A stretch of DNA of 25,400 nt from positions 1 through 25,400 of the forward strand of contig DAOTXW010000029.1 of NCBI GenBank assembly GCA_034435035.1, given 5' to 3'. The stretch comes from JAHEME01 sp034435035. GTDB taxonomy: Bacteria; Chloroflexota; Anaerolineae; Aggregatilineales; UBA3940. Position numbers and translations under genes: made by a program. The notes below the pieces were generated by a model. The model had not been told where the DNA came from and made no database searches. It worked only from the letters and a program-made list of their open reading frames with translations. This document shows positions 1 through 7,679 of this stretch, piece by piece; the first letter of the stretch is position 1, and every line of letters begins with the position of its first letter.

Positions 1-2
1 CT

Positions 3-974
3 CTGGCCCGGGCGCTGGCGCTGGTTGGCGGCCTGGCGATCGTCGCGGCGATCGCGGGGGGGGTGCTGAGCAGCCGCCGGGGACAGCCGCCCGCCGGCGT
101 CGGGGACGCCCCCGCAGCGACCGGACAGACCACCGGGGAACCTGCCGCTACCGCTCCACCCGCCGCCGCCGGGCCGGGCGGCGAGCTGATCGTCTTTGCC
201 GCCGGCGTTTCTCCGGCCTACGACCTGTATGTGATGGCTCCCGATGGCAGCGACCGCACCCGCCTGACCTTTGACGCGGCGAACAACCGCGGCCCCGCCT
301 GGTCGCCGGATGGGACGCGCATCGTATACCGCAGCCAAGACGCGGGCGGGAACCGGGTGATCGCGGTCATGAACGCCGACGGGACGGAGATCGATCCGCT
401 GACGGACCCCGGCTCGGACAACTACTCGCCGGCGTGGTCGCCGGACGGCGAGCGCATCGCGTTCGTCAGCGAGCGGGACGGCAACCCGGAGATCTACATC
501 ATGAACGCCGATGGCAGCGGCCAGACCCGCCTGACCGACAACAGCGCCCGCGACTTCTCCCCCTCATGGTCGCCGGACGGGCAGACGATCGTCTACTACT
601 CGGATCAGGAAGGCTCACAGGACATCTTCACCATCCGGGCTGATGGCTCCCAGCAGCGCCGGCTGACCACGGAGCCTGCCGCCGATTACGAGCCGGCCTT
701 TTCCCCGGACGGCAGCCGGATCGCCTTTGTCAGCGAGCGCGACGGCAACGCCGAGATCTACGTCATGCGCTCGGACGGCGCCGAGCCGCAGCGCCTGACG
801 GATAACAGCGCCGCTGAGGCCCGCCCGGCCTGGTCGCCGGACGGCCGATGGATCGCCTTCGTCTCGCGCCGCGATGGCAACCCGGAGATCTACGTCATGA
901 CCGCCCGCGGCGGCAGCCAGACCCGCCTCACCCAGAACGAGGAAGACGATCTGGAGCCGGCCTGGCAGCCGTAA
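3..974 (+). CDS. Membrane-anchored TolB-like beta-propeller protein, 5' end outside window
   Basis: The reading frame is open from base 3, so the gene begins before the window. The first visible residues form a hydrophobic alanine/leucine/valine segment (about bases 3-68), which reads as a transmembrane helix. A Pro/Ala/Gly/Thr-rich linker of about 40 residues follows. The rest is a run of about six TolB/PD40 repeats, each with a PAWSPDG-type turn and an (E)IYVMNADG-type strand ending in RLT. The last strand, LEPAWQP, would close the propeller. Such propellers usually bind proteins or carbohydrates outside the membrane. In Chloroflexota they also occur behind Ser/Thr kinase domains, so the missing N-terminus could be a kinase; this cannot be seen here. 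The GTG at base 63 lies inside the membrane helix and is unlikely to be the true start. The fold is clear, the function is not. Confidence 0.85.
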   Translation: MARALALVGGLAIVAAIAGGVLSSRRGQPPAGVGDAPAATGQTTGEPAATAPPAAAGPGGELIVFAAGVSPAYDLYVMAPDGSDRTRLTFDAANNRGPAWSPDGTRIVYRSQDAGGNRVIAVMNADGTEIDPLTDPGSDNYSPAWSPDGERIAFVSERDGNPEIYIMNADGSGQTRLTDNSARDFSPSWSPDGQTIVYYSDQEGSQDIFTIRADGSQQRRLTTEPAADYEPAFSPDGSRIAFVSERDGNAEIYVMRSDGAEPQRLTDNSAAEARPAWSPDGRWIAFVSRRDGNPEIYVMTARGGSQTRLTQNEEDDLEPAWQP

Positions 975-1003
975 GCCCGATCGCCTGCGGATCGTTCGAG
1001 CGG

Positions 1004-1024
1004 GGGCGCGTCTCAGGCGCGCCC
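1004..1024. terminator. Hairpin between convergent genes
   Basis: GGGCGCG and CGCGCCC form a perfect 7-bp stem around a 7-base loop. It sits in the 57-base gap between the stops of the propeller gene (plus) and the lectin-like gene (minus). There is no clear T-run on either side, so it could be a weak two-way terminator. Confidence 0.5.
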
Positions 1025-1031
1025 TCTGGAT

Positions 1032-1817
1032 TCAGCCGGGCGGCTCGATCTGCAGCCGGTCAATCTCCAGCGTCTGCGGCTCCGCCAGCGGCAGCGCCCG
1101 CCAGCGCAGCCGTCCCTGCGGCGTGGCCACCAGCGCCTGGTTGTCGATCCACAGCACGAACCCCAGCGGGCCGCGCGGCGGACGCTCGCCGATCAGCACC
1201 GGGCGATCGTCCACCCGGAACTCGGCCCGGCGGAGGCCCCAGTCCAGCACATAAGTATGCCAGCCGGTCATCGCCTGCGCGATCAGCGCCTCGCTGACAC
1301 CCAGCGCACGCTGGGCGAGGGGCCACAGCCGCCGGTGCATCCGTGGGATGCGCAGCAGCGGGACGGCCAGCGGCGCAAACGGAGCCAGCAGGAGCGCTGC
1401 CGGGCGGATGGCGTCGATGCAGGCCGCCTTCCAGCCATGACCAGGGACATCCAGCGCCAGCGGCATATCGGATTCCGGGGAGGCGTAGAAGAACCAGATC
1501 GCCTGCGGCAGGGCCGGCAGCCGCCAGCCGGTCATCAGGAACGGATCGTTCCAGAAGCCGAAGCCCGCCGTGCCGCGCAGCGCGCCGGCAGCGTGGGAGA
1601 AGCGTGCCCGCACCGTCAGCCGCAGCGGGGGCCGCCACAGGAAGTCGCGGCGGGCGCGCCCCTGGTAGTCATCGACCTGAGCGTTCACGTAGCGCCCGGC
1701 GGGGGTCGCGGGGATGCGGAGCCGCCAGGCCGATCCGGTCGAGACGATCGGCCAGCCGGGCGGCGTGATCACCGTCCAGGGCGGCCCGGGCGGCCGGGAG
1801 ACCTCCGCGGTGATCAT
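1032..1817 (-). CDS. Hypothetical protein, possible concanavalin-like (LamG/GH16-type) fold
   Basis: A 261-residue protein with no recognised enzyme motif. The alternation of aromatic strands (FGFWNDPF, AIWFFYASPES, WHTYVLDW, GFVLWIDNQ) resembles concanavalin A-like jelly-roll domains that bind or cleave glycans. That is a visual impression, not a family match. No signal peptide is visible; a hydrophobic alanine/leucine/proline-rich stretch lies mid-protein at about residues 138-156. The start overlaps the stop of the upstream DUF4291 gene by four bases (ATGA), so the two genes are very likely translationally coupled in one operon. The function is unknown. Confidence 0.7.
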   Translation of the reverse strand: MITAEVSRPPGPPWTVITPPGWPIVSTGSAWRLRIPATPAGRYVNAQVDDYQGRARRDFLWRPPLRLTVRARFSHAAGALRGTAGFGFWNDPFLMTGWRLPALPQAIWFFYASPESDMPLALDVPGHGWKAACIDAIRPAALLLAPFAPLAVPLLRIPRMHRRLWPLAQRALGVSEALIAQAMTGWHTYVLDWGLRRAEFRVDDRPVLIGERPPRGPLGFVLWIDNQALVATPQGRLRWRALPLAEPQTLEIDRLQIEPPG

Positions 1818-2464
1818 GACAGGCTGGATTTATCCAGCCCCAGCCGCCGCGCCAGCGCCGCATCGGCGACCGGGTACAGGCGCTCGGCGGGCAGCAGCAG
1901 CAGATCCGGCTGGCGGGCGAAGCGGGCCTGCTCATGAACGTAGGGCGTGATGTCCTGCAGGGCGACGATCCATTCCTCGGCCAGCCGGCGCAGCATGCCG
2001 CCGCGCAGACCGAGCTGAATGGTGCGGCGATCGAGCTTACGCCCGCGCGGATCGTGGTCGGGGTCCCACTGGACGATCACCTCGGAGGCGGCCAGCGCGG
2101 CCTGCCAGTCGGCGCGGGCCGGGTAGGTGCCGGGCGTGAAGTGCGAATGCACCGCCGTTTGCAGGATGGTCTCGAAGGCGGCGCGGGCCAGCCAGATCGC
2201 CAGCACGCGCTCCTGCCCCGGGGCGGTGGCCCAGGCCGAGCGGCGCATCATCCACAGGAAGCCGGGCTTGATCCAGGTCGCCCGCTCGAAGCTGAAGCCG
2301 GGGCCGCCAAGCCGGCCATGTTCCACGGCATACTCAGCGATCGCGGGCGGATACGCCTGGTAGATGACCACGGTTTCCTCGTCGTACTGGGCCATGATGA
2401 CGCGCCCGCGGTCGGGCCTGGCCGCCTCCTGGTCGAGGTAGGGTTTGAGGCGGAGATTCTTCAT
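1814..2464 (-). CDS. DUF4291 family protein
   Basis: The protein has 216 residues from the chosen ATG. It carries the conserved run of the DUF4291 family: VVIYQAYPPAIAEYAV, the FSFERATWIKPGFLWMM block, SAWATAPGQERVLAIWL, VQWDPDHDP and RTIQLGLRGG, and the late EEWIVALQDIT block. The biochemical role of the family is not established. The frame stays open upstream to 2611, but conservation begins with MKNLRLKPYLDQEA, so the ATG at 2464 is preferred. A -10-like TATACT ends six bases before this ATG, which points to a leaderless or near-leaderless transcript. It shares a 4-base overlap with the downstream gene. Confidence 0.88.
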   Translation of the reverse strand: MKNLRLKPYLDQEAARPDRGRVIMAQYDEETVVIYQAYPPAIAEYAVEHGRLGGPGFSFERATWIKPGFLWMMRRSAWATAPGQERVLAIWLARAAFETILQTAVHSHFTPGTYPARADWQAALAASEVIVQWDPDHDPRGRKLDRRTIQLGLRGGMLRRLAEEWIVALQDITPYVHEQARFARQPDLLLLPAERLYPVADAALARRLGLDKSSLS

Positions 2465-2470
2465 ACCGCC

Positions 2471-2476
2471 AGTATA
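2471..2476 (-). promoter_or_regulatory. Candidate -10 box of the DUF4291 operon
   Basis: TATACT on the minus strand lies six bases before the start codon, which would put the transcript start at or next to the ATG. No good -35 box is seen 16-18 bases upstream. Confidence 0.4.
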
Positions 2477-2603
2477 GTGCCTCTGCGCCGGCAGGGGAAG
2501 CCCACCGCAGGCAGCGCCCCATCCGGTCGGGCGGGATCGGTCCTGGAACCGCACGTTCGGGCGGCGGACCCCACAGACGGATCCGCCCACGCCATCAGGA
2601 TAA

Positions 2604-2619
2604 TGTGACATTTGTCACT
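2604..2619 (+). promoter_or_regulatory. CRP/FNR-type operator upstream of arsR
   Basis: TGTGACATTTGTCACT fits the CRP half-site layout TGTGA-N6-TCACA at 9 of 10 positions. Its core, GTGACA-TT-TGTCAC, is a perfect palindrome. If TATTCT at 2642-2647 is the arsR -10 box, the centre lies about 42 bases before the transcript start, the class II activator position. That would also explain the lack of a -35 box. The identity of the regulator is inferred. Confidence 0.55.
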
Positions 2620-2641
2620 ATCGCGCCGCCCCGCGCAACCT

Positions 2642-2678
2642 TATTCTATTATGTGAATAGATATTCGGTTTGCTGAAT
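2642..2678 (+). promoter_or_regulatory. arsR -10 box with two tandem ATTC-N8-GAAT operator sites
   Basis: TATTCT (2642-2647) is a plausible -10 box. It overlaps the first of two 16-bp inverted repeats with identical ends, ATTCTATTATGTGAAT (2643-2658) and ATTCGGTTTGCTGAAT (2663-2678). Their starts are exactly 20 bp apart, about two helical turns. ArsR-family repressors bind AT-rich inverted repeats at or after the -10 box of their own promoter, so autoregulation by the adjacent ArsR is the natural reading. Confidence 0.6.
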
Positions 2679-2694
2679 GAGGTAGGCGCACACC

Positions 2695-3090
2695 ATGGAT
2701 GGCTACGAATACATGGCCGCTCTGATGAAAGCGCTGGGGCACCCGACCCGGCTGCAAATCCTCTGGGTGCTCCGGCAGGGCGAAGCCTGTGTCTGTCACC
2801 TGGAAGCGACCCTGGGGCAGCGGCAGGCGTATATCTCCCAACATCTCATGCGCCTGCGGGAGGACGGGCTGGTTATCGATCGGCGCGAAGGGATGAACGT
2901 CTTCTATGCGCTGGCAGACGAAGCGGTCGCGAGGATGCTGGATGCCGCACAGGAGACTGCCAGCAGACTGGCTCAGACCAGAGACCGGCATTTGCGGTTC
3001 GCCCCGCCTGCCCCGGGCATCGCCGCAGCCTGTACCTGCCCGAATTGTCAGCCAAAAGCCGTGCCGGCCCGATTCGCCCGTGGCGCGTGA
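2695..3090 (+). CDS. arsR: ArsR/SmtB-family arsenic-responsive repressor
   Basis: A 131-residue winged-helix regulator. The N-terminal half has the ArsR signature (KALGHPTRLQILWVL), the metal-site helix EACVCHLE with Cys32 and Cys34, and the recognition helix QAYISQHLMRLREDGLV. The two cysteines fall at the positions that bind As(III)/Sb(III) in E. coli ArsR. The C-terminal tail adds a CTCPNC cluster (Cys113, 115, 118), which could supply a third thiolate or a second metal site. It is first in a plus-strand cluster with a thioredoxin-fold protein, an ArsP-type permease and Acr3. It should dissociate from DNA when As(III) binds. Two inverted repeats just upstream are likely its operators. Confidence 0.92.
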   Translation: MDGYEYMAALMKALGHPTRLQILWVLRQGEACVCHLEATLGQRQAYISQHLMRLREDGLVIDRREGMNVFYALADEAVARMLDAAQETASRLAQTRDRHLRFAPPAPGIAAACTCPNCQPKAVPARFARGA

Positions 3091-3136
3091 TGCGATGTCC
3101 GATGGTACGCCGCCGTCAAGCACGAGGGAAAGAGTC

Positions 3137-3661
3137 ATGTCTCGCCCAGCCAAATCTCCCATACCGGGCTGCTCCTGTATCTCAGACCCCTTTGCCGATC
3201 TGCCGCCTGAACTCCGCCCCACCGATACGGACGAGGCGAAAAAGCAGCAGCGGTTCGGCTTCAGGCAGGTGACCTGCCCCGGCTGCGGCCTGGTCTATAC
3301 CACCAACCGCGCTACCGACCTGTGCATAGACTGTGAGCGAAGAGGGATAAAGATGGCCTCTCAGGCGATTGAACAAAAGGGAACGATCCGCATGCTGACC
3401 CTCAAAGTGCTCGGCCCTGGCTGCTCGAAGTGCAACTTCCTTGAGGAGCGCGCCCGGCTGGCGCTGGAAGACATCAGGGCCGAATACCCGGACATCGAGG
3501 CCACCATCGAAAAGATAGGCGACCTGGACGTGTTCATGGAATATGGGCTGATGACGACGCCGGGGCTGGTGATCAACGATAAGCTGGTGTGCGCCGGAAG
3601 GGTGGCATCATCCCATGCCATCGCAGGCTGGATCCGCGAAGCTCTCAGCAGCGGCTCATAG
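3137..3661 (+). CDS. Zinc-ribbon protein fused to a thioredoxin-fold (MTH895-type) redox domain
   Basis: A 174-residue protein from an ATG preceded by GAGGGA at 7-base spacing. Residues 1-72 contain GCSC (Cys12, Cys14) and a zinc-ribbon-like CPGC...CIDC pair (Cys47/50 and Cys63/66). Residues 86-174 are a small thioredoxin/glutaredoxin-fold domain of the TM0996/MTH895 type with the redox motif CSKC (Cys96/Cys99) and the cis-proline segment MTTPGLVIN. These small redox proteins often accompany ArsP-type permeases and may pass electrons or arsenic to them. An in-frame ATG at 3353, with AGAGGG six bases before it, and another at 3392 could start the redox domain alone, giving two products. The N-terminal family is not recognised. 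Confidence 0.8.
   Translation: MSRPAKSPIPGCSCISDPFADLPPELRPTDTDEAKKQQRFGFRQVTCPGCGLVYTTNRATDLCIDCERRGIKMASQAIEQKGTIRMLTLKVLGPGCSKCNFLEERARLALEDIRAEYPDIEATIEKIGDLDVFMEYGLMTTPGLVINDKLVCAGRVASSHAIAGWIREALSSGS
3341..3355 (+). promoter_or_regulatory. Internal ribosome-binding site and ATG within the zinc-ribbon/thioredoxin gene
   Basis: AGAGGG (3341-3346) lies six bases before an in-frame ATG (3353) at the boundary between the two domains. Initiation here would yield a free thioredoxin-fold protein of about 102 residues. Confidence 0.4.
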
Positions 3662-3746
3662 GCTGGCCTGCGAATCGAGCGCCTGCCGGGCGCTGTTCCA
3701 GCGGCGCGACAGATTCTAAAAAAACCGGAGAACATCGGGAGAGAAT

Positions 3747-5228
3747 ATGATGAACTTCCCCGAAGTCTTGCTTCGCCTGGTTCAGGGCGGTCTGGGCAAC
3801 CTGGCCGCCTACCTGGCTGCACACGTGCTGCTGTGCCTGGTGCCGGCATTCTACATCGCCGGCGCCATGACGGCGCTGATCCCCAAGGAGTCGGTGACGC
3901 GCTTCCTGGGGCGCAATACCCCGCGCTTCATCTCGTATCCGGCGGCGGCGCTGGCCGGATCGGTGCTGGCCGTCTGCTCATGCACCATCGTGCCGCTGTT
4001 CGCCGGCATCTACAAGAAGGGGGCGGGCATCGGCCCGGCGATCACCTTCCTGTTCTTCGCTCCGGCGGCCAATATCCTGGCGCTGGTCTACACCGGGGGC
4101 GTCATTGGTGTGGACCTGGCATTCGCCCGCCTGTTCCTGTCCCTGACCTTCGGGATCGGCATCGGCATGATCATGGCCCTGATCTTCCGCCGGGAGGACA
4201 TCGCCCACGATAAAGCAACCGATGCGATGTTCGCCAGCCAGAGCCAGAAGGGGATGAAGCGCGCGGCGCTGGCGTTCCTGCTGGTGCTGGTCTTCCTGCT
4301 GCTCTCCGGCACCGTCAAGATCGGCCTGCTGACCCATTCCTACGGGCAGGCGATCTTGCCCGTAGCGGGCGTGGAGGGCTTCCAGAGCGTCCTTGATCGG
4401 TTGGTACCGCATGAGGCCAGCCGGGGCGAGGAGGGGCTGGCCGTGCAGGGCGTCATCCTGATCGGCCTGCTGGCGCTAATAGGTCTGTCCGCCTGGAAGG
4501 GGCTGGAAAATATCTTCGAGGGCTTCAACGCCTGGTCGTGGATCGCGCTGGGGCTGACGGGCCTCACCCTGCTGGTTGCCGCGCTCGGTATGGAGGCGCA
4601 GCCAGAGGGGCTGCTCATCCGGTTCACCGGCAAGTTTTTCGGGGTCGCACTGGCCCTGCTCACCCTGATCTATATCGGACGCGCCTACCTGAGCGCAGAT
4701 GAGCTGCGCGACTGGCTGTGGGAGTCATGGCGCTTCGTCAGGCAGATCTTCCCGCTGCTGATCGTGGGAGTGTTCGCCGTCGGCGTGATGCGCGTGCTGA
4801 TCCGCCCGGAGTGGATCGAGACGCTGGCGGGGCAGAACACGCTGTTGGGCAACTTCGCCGGGGTGGTGTTCGGGGTGTTCATGTACTTCCCCACGCTGGT
4901 GGAAGTTCCCATTGCCCAGATGTTCTTGAGCCTGGGGATGCACCGCGGCCCACTGCTGGCTTACCTGATGGCCGACCCGGAGCTGAGCCTGCAGAGCATC
5001 CTGATCATCTCGCCGATCATCGGGCGGCTCAAGGCCTGGACCTACGTGGGCTGGGTGGCGGTGTTCAGCACGCTGGCGGGATTGCTGTATGGCACGTGGG
5101 TGGATGGCGCCAGCCTCTGGCTGATCGGGGCCTATGCGGCCGGGCTGATCGCCGTGCTGGCAGCCGGGCTGTGGTGGGTCAACCGCCGCAGCGCGGTGAC
5201 CCTCAGACAGGCTGCCCCCGGCGACTGA
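3747..5228 (+). CDS. arsP: ArsP-type permease (DUF318 family)
   Basis: A 493-residue polytopic membrane protein with about ten or more hydrophobic helices. The N-terminal half has the permease-family signature: a CSCT motif (Cys77, Cys79) followed by IVPLFAGIYKKGAGIGPA and a FFAPAANILALVYTGG block. The C-terminal half repeats the theme (GNFAGVVFGVFMYFPTLVEVPIAQMF). ArsP members export trivalent methyl- or aromatic arsenicals, and related members have other substrates. The placement after ArsR and a thioredoxin-fold protein and before Acr3 supports an arsenic role. This protein is longer than the usual 310-430 residues, with an extra charged loop of about 100 residues in the middle. Two adjacent ATGs (3747 and 3750) are possible starts after GGGAGAGA. 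The family is certain, the substrate is not. Confidence 0.82.
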   Translation: MMNFPEVLLRLVQGGLGNLAAYLAAHVLLCLVPAFYIAGAMTALIPKESVTRFLGRNTPRFISYPAAALAGSVLAVCSCTIVPLFAGIYKKGAGIGPAITFLFFAPAANILALVYTGGVIGVDLAFARLFLSLTFGIGIGMIMALIFRREDIAHDKATDAMFASQSQKGMKRAALAFLLVLVFLLLSGTVKIGLLTHSYGQAILPVAGVEGFQSVLDRLVPHEASRGEEGLAVQGVILIGLLALIGLSAWKGLENIFEGFNAWSWIALGLTGLTLLVAALGMEAQPEGLLIRFTGKFFGVALALLTLIYIGRAYLSADELRDWLWESWRFVRQIFPLLIVGVFAVGVMRVLIRPEWIETLAGQNTLLGNFAGVVFGVFMYFPTLVEVPIAQMFLSLGMHRGPLLAYLMADPELSLQSILIISPIIGRLKAWTYVGWVAVFSTLAGLLYGTWVDGASLWLIGAYAAGLIAVLAAGLWWVNRRSAVTLRQAAPGD

Positions 5229-5281
5229 TCCGGCGGATCAGATGCCGGCCCGGGGCGCTGCGAAACGGCGGCCCATGCCGA

Positions 5282-5472
5282 GCCGCAGCCGGTACTCCGA
5301 GACATAACGCTCAAGCGCCGCCGCCAGCCCCATGTCGTCCAGCACGCTGGCTGGGGCGCAGCTCCAGCGCCGGATTGCGTACTCCCTCCAGCGTCCCGGC
5401 AGCCACCGGGCGGAGTTCTTGGGCCTGGTTCTGCACGGCAGGGGCCGAGCATTTTGCCATCAGCGCTCGCAG
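5282..5472 (-). pseudogene. Fragment of a sensor histidine kinase gene (copy of 14483-14669)
   Basis: Aligned by eye, these 191 bases match 14483-14669 in the same orientation, with about 10 mismatches in 187 aligned bases (about 95% identity). There is one 4-base insertion, a duplicated CTGG near 5340, that breaks the frame. The matching part encodes about residues 302-363 of the intact kinase, from just after the phospho-accepting His288 through the AALERYVSEYRLRH helix. The fragment has no start, no catalytic domain and a frameshift, so it is not a working gene. The near-identity implies a recent duplication or a recombination scar. No insertion-sequence ends are visible next to it. Confidence 0.9.
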
Positions 5473-5501
5473 TTGTCATTTGCCCTGATCTCAGGCATAT
5501 T
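5473..5501 (+). promoter_or_regulatory. Candidate acr3 promoter
   Basis: TTGTCA (5473-5478; 5 of 6 to TTGACA) is followed after 17 bases by CATATT (5496-5501; 4 of 6 to TATAAT). This predicts a leader of about 30 bases before acr3. The -35 box starts at the base after the kinase-fragment homology ends. Confidence 0.55.
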
Positions 5502-5539
5502 CAGCCACATCGATCGGATACGAGAAGGGAATCCCCATC

Positions 5540-6706
<1,167 letters not shown>

Positions 6707-7006
6707 GCCGGGCAGCGGCCTCTCCTGAGGAGGGCGCGGGCCGATTTCTGGACAGCCAGGGGAGTCCATGGCTCCCGGAGGCCGGGAAGCCACGGCGCAG
6801 AGCGGTCGCCGCCGGTTCCGCGCAGGGTTCAAGCCCGGCGCAGTGAGACAAATATCGCACAGGGTTCCCCCGCCCGCCGCGGCGATCGAGGGGGGAGCGG
6901 AAGAGGAACGCGCCAATCGCCTGTGGGAGGGGAGCGCAGGGCCAAAGCTGCGCCGGGGCTGCCTTCCCCGTGATCCCGCACTGGCGGATACATCGGCGGG
7001 TTCTGC
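6707..7006. other. Convergent spacer between acr3 and the FmdE gene, no gene found
   Basis: About 300 GC-rich bases lie between two convergent stops. Several short open frames cross it, but none has a ribosome site or recognisable protein. One modest hairpin, GGGAG-TCCATGG-CTCCC (about 6760-6776), could help termination. I see no tRNA, no mobile-element ends and no clear terminator with a T-run. It may be decayed coding sequence. Confidence 0.5.
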
Positions 7007-7648
7007 TTAGCCGCGCTTCGTCCCCTGAGCAGCCTCCAGAGGCCGGGCTGCCCAGGTGGACGCCGGGAGCACCATCACAGGCAGGTAGTAAGCTGGCTCG
7101 GCGCACCCTCGACACAGGATCATGCTCTCCCGCACGATCTCCCGTTCGTTGATGATCTCTTCTCCGCACAACTCACAGTTGACGCGCACGCCGGGCCGGC
7201 TGACGATCTCGCCCAACGAGAGGTTCAGAGCAACCGGCTGAGCAACCAGCAGTTCCTCATCAGGCATGATCTGGTAGGCTTCAAGCTGCGCGTGCCAGCG
7301 GCTCCGGGCGTTTGGCGCATGCGCGTATGCCGCCTGCCGCACATTCGGGTGCGGGGCGATGCGCACTGCCTCACCCGACCGGGTATCGACAAAGGTCGCG
7401 GCGACCTTTCCGTAGTCCATGACGCGCAGCGTGCGGTGCCCGACCGTACAGCCAGTCGCCGCCGCGATGCCATCAGCGAAGCAGCCATCCACCTCGATGA
7501 ACGTCAGCAGGCGCTTATCGACCTGCGGAAGGGGCAGCCTCATCAGTTCGCCCGCCAGCATGCCCATCCGCACACCGAGCACCTGGCGCGGGCACAGGTG
7601 GTCGTGATCCCGGGCGGAAAGCGCAAGCAGTTCAGAAAGGGTCGCCAT
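7007..7648 (-). CDS. FmdE-family protein with C-terminal zinc ribbon
   Basis: A 213-residue soluble protein. The N-terminal FmdE (formylmethanofuran dehydrogenase subunit E) domain has the metal-site run HDHLCP (His15, His17, Cys19), then GVRMG, and later the VDGCFADGIAAATGCTVG and DYGKVAATFVD segments. The C-terminal part is a zinc ribbon with CELC (Cys158/161) and CRGC (Cys179/182). FmdE proteins occur beside molybdenum or tungsten enzymes, where roles in cofactor handling have been suggested. This gene is last in the minus-strand reductase operon, 31 bases after the cytochrome c gene. The ATG at 7648 is preferred over the GTG at 7654 because GGAG sits seven bases before the ATG. A direct role in maturing the Mo enzyme is inference. 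Confidence 0.88.
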   Translation of the reverse strand: MATLSELLALSARDHDHLCPRQVLGVRMGMLAGELMRLPLPQVDKRLLTFIEVDGCFADGIAAATGCTVGHRTLRVMDYGKVAATFVDTRSGEAVRIAPHPNVRQAAYAHAPNARSRWHAQLEAYQIMPDEELLVAQPVALNLSLGEIVSRPGVRVNCELCGEEIINEREIVRESMILCRGCAEPAYYLPVMVLPASTWAARPLEAAQGTKRG

Positions 7649-7679
7649 CGTCACACTCCAATTTCCTGTTGGCTGACGG

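Larger units (their letters stand above)
5229..5539. other. Permease-acr3 spacer holding a kinase-gene fragment and the acr3 promoter
   Basis: This 311-base stretch has no intact gene. A weak hairpin (CCGGC/GCCGG) follows the permease stop. Bases 5282-5472 are a broken copy of the histidine-kinase gene at 14483-14669. The acr3 promoter begins directly after the homology ends. Confidence 0.8.

Noticed and set aside
6820..6850. TTCAAG loop resembling a tRNA T-arm
   Set aside because: The flanking stem has only three pairs and no acceptor, D or anticodon arms can be folded around it.
7649..7654. GTG start for the FmdE gene at 7654
   Set aside because: The GGAG ribosome site would be only one base from the GTG, whereas it is seven bases from the ATG at 7648.
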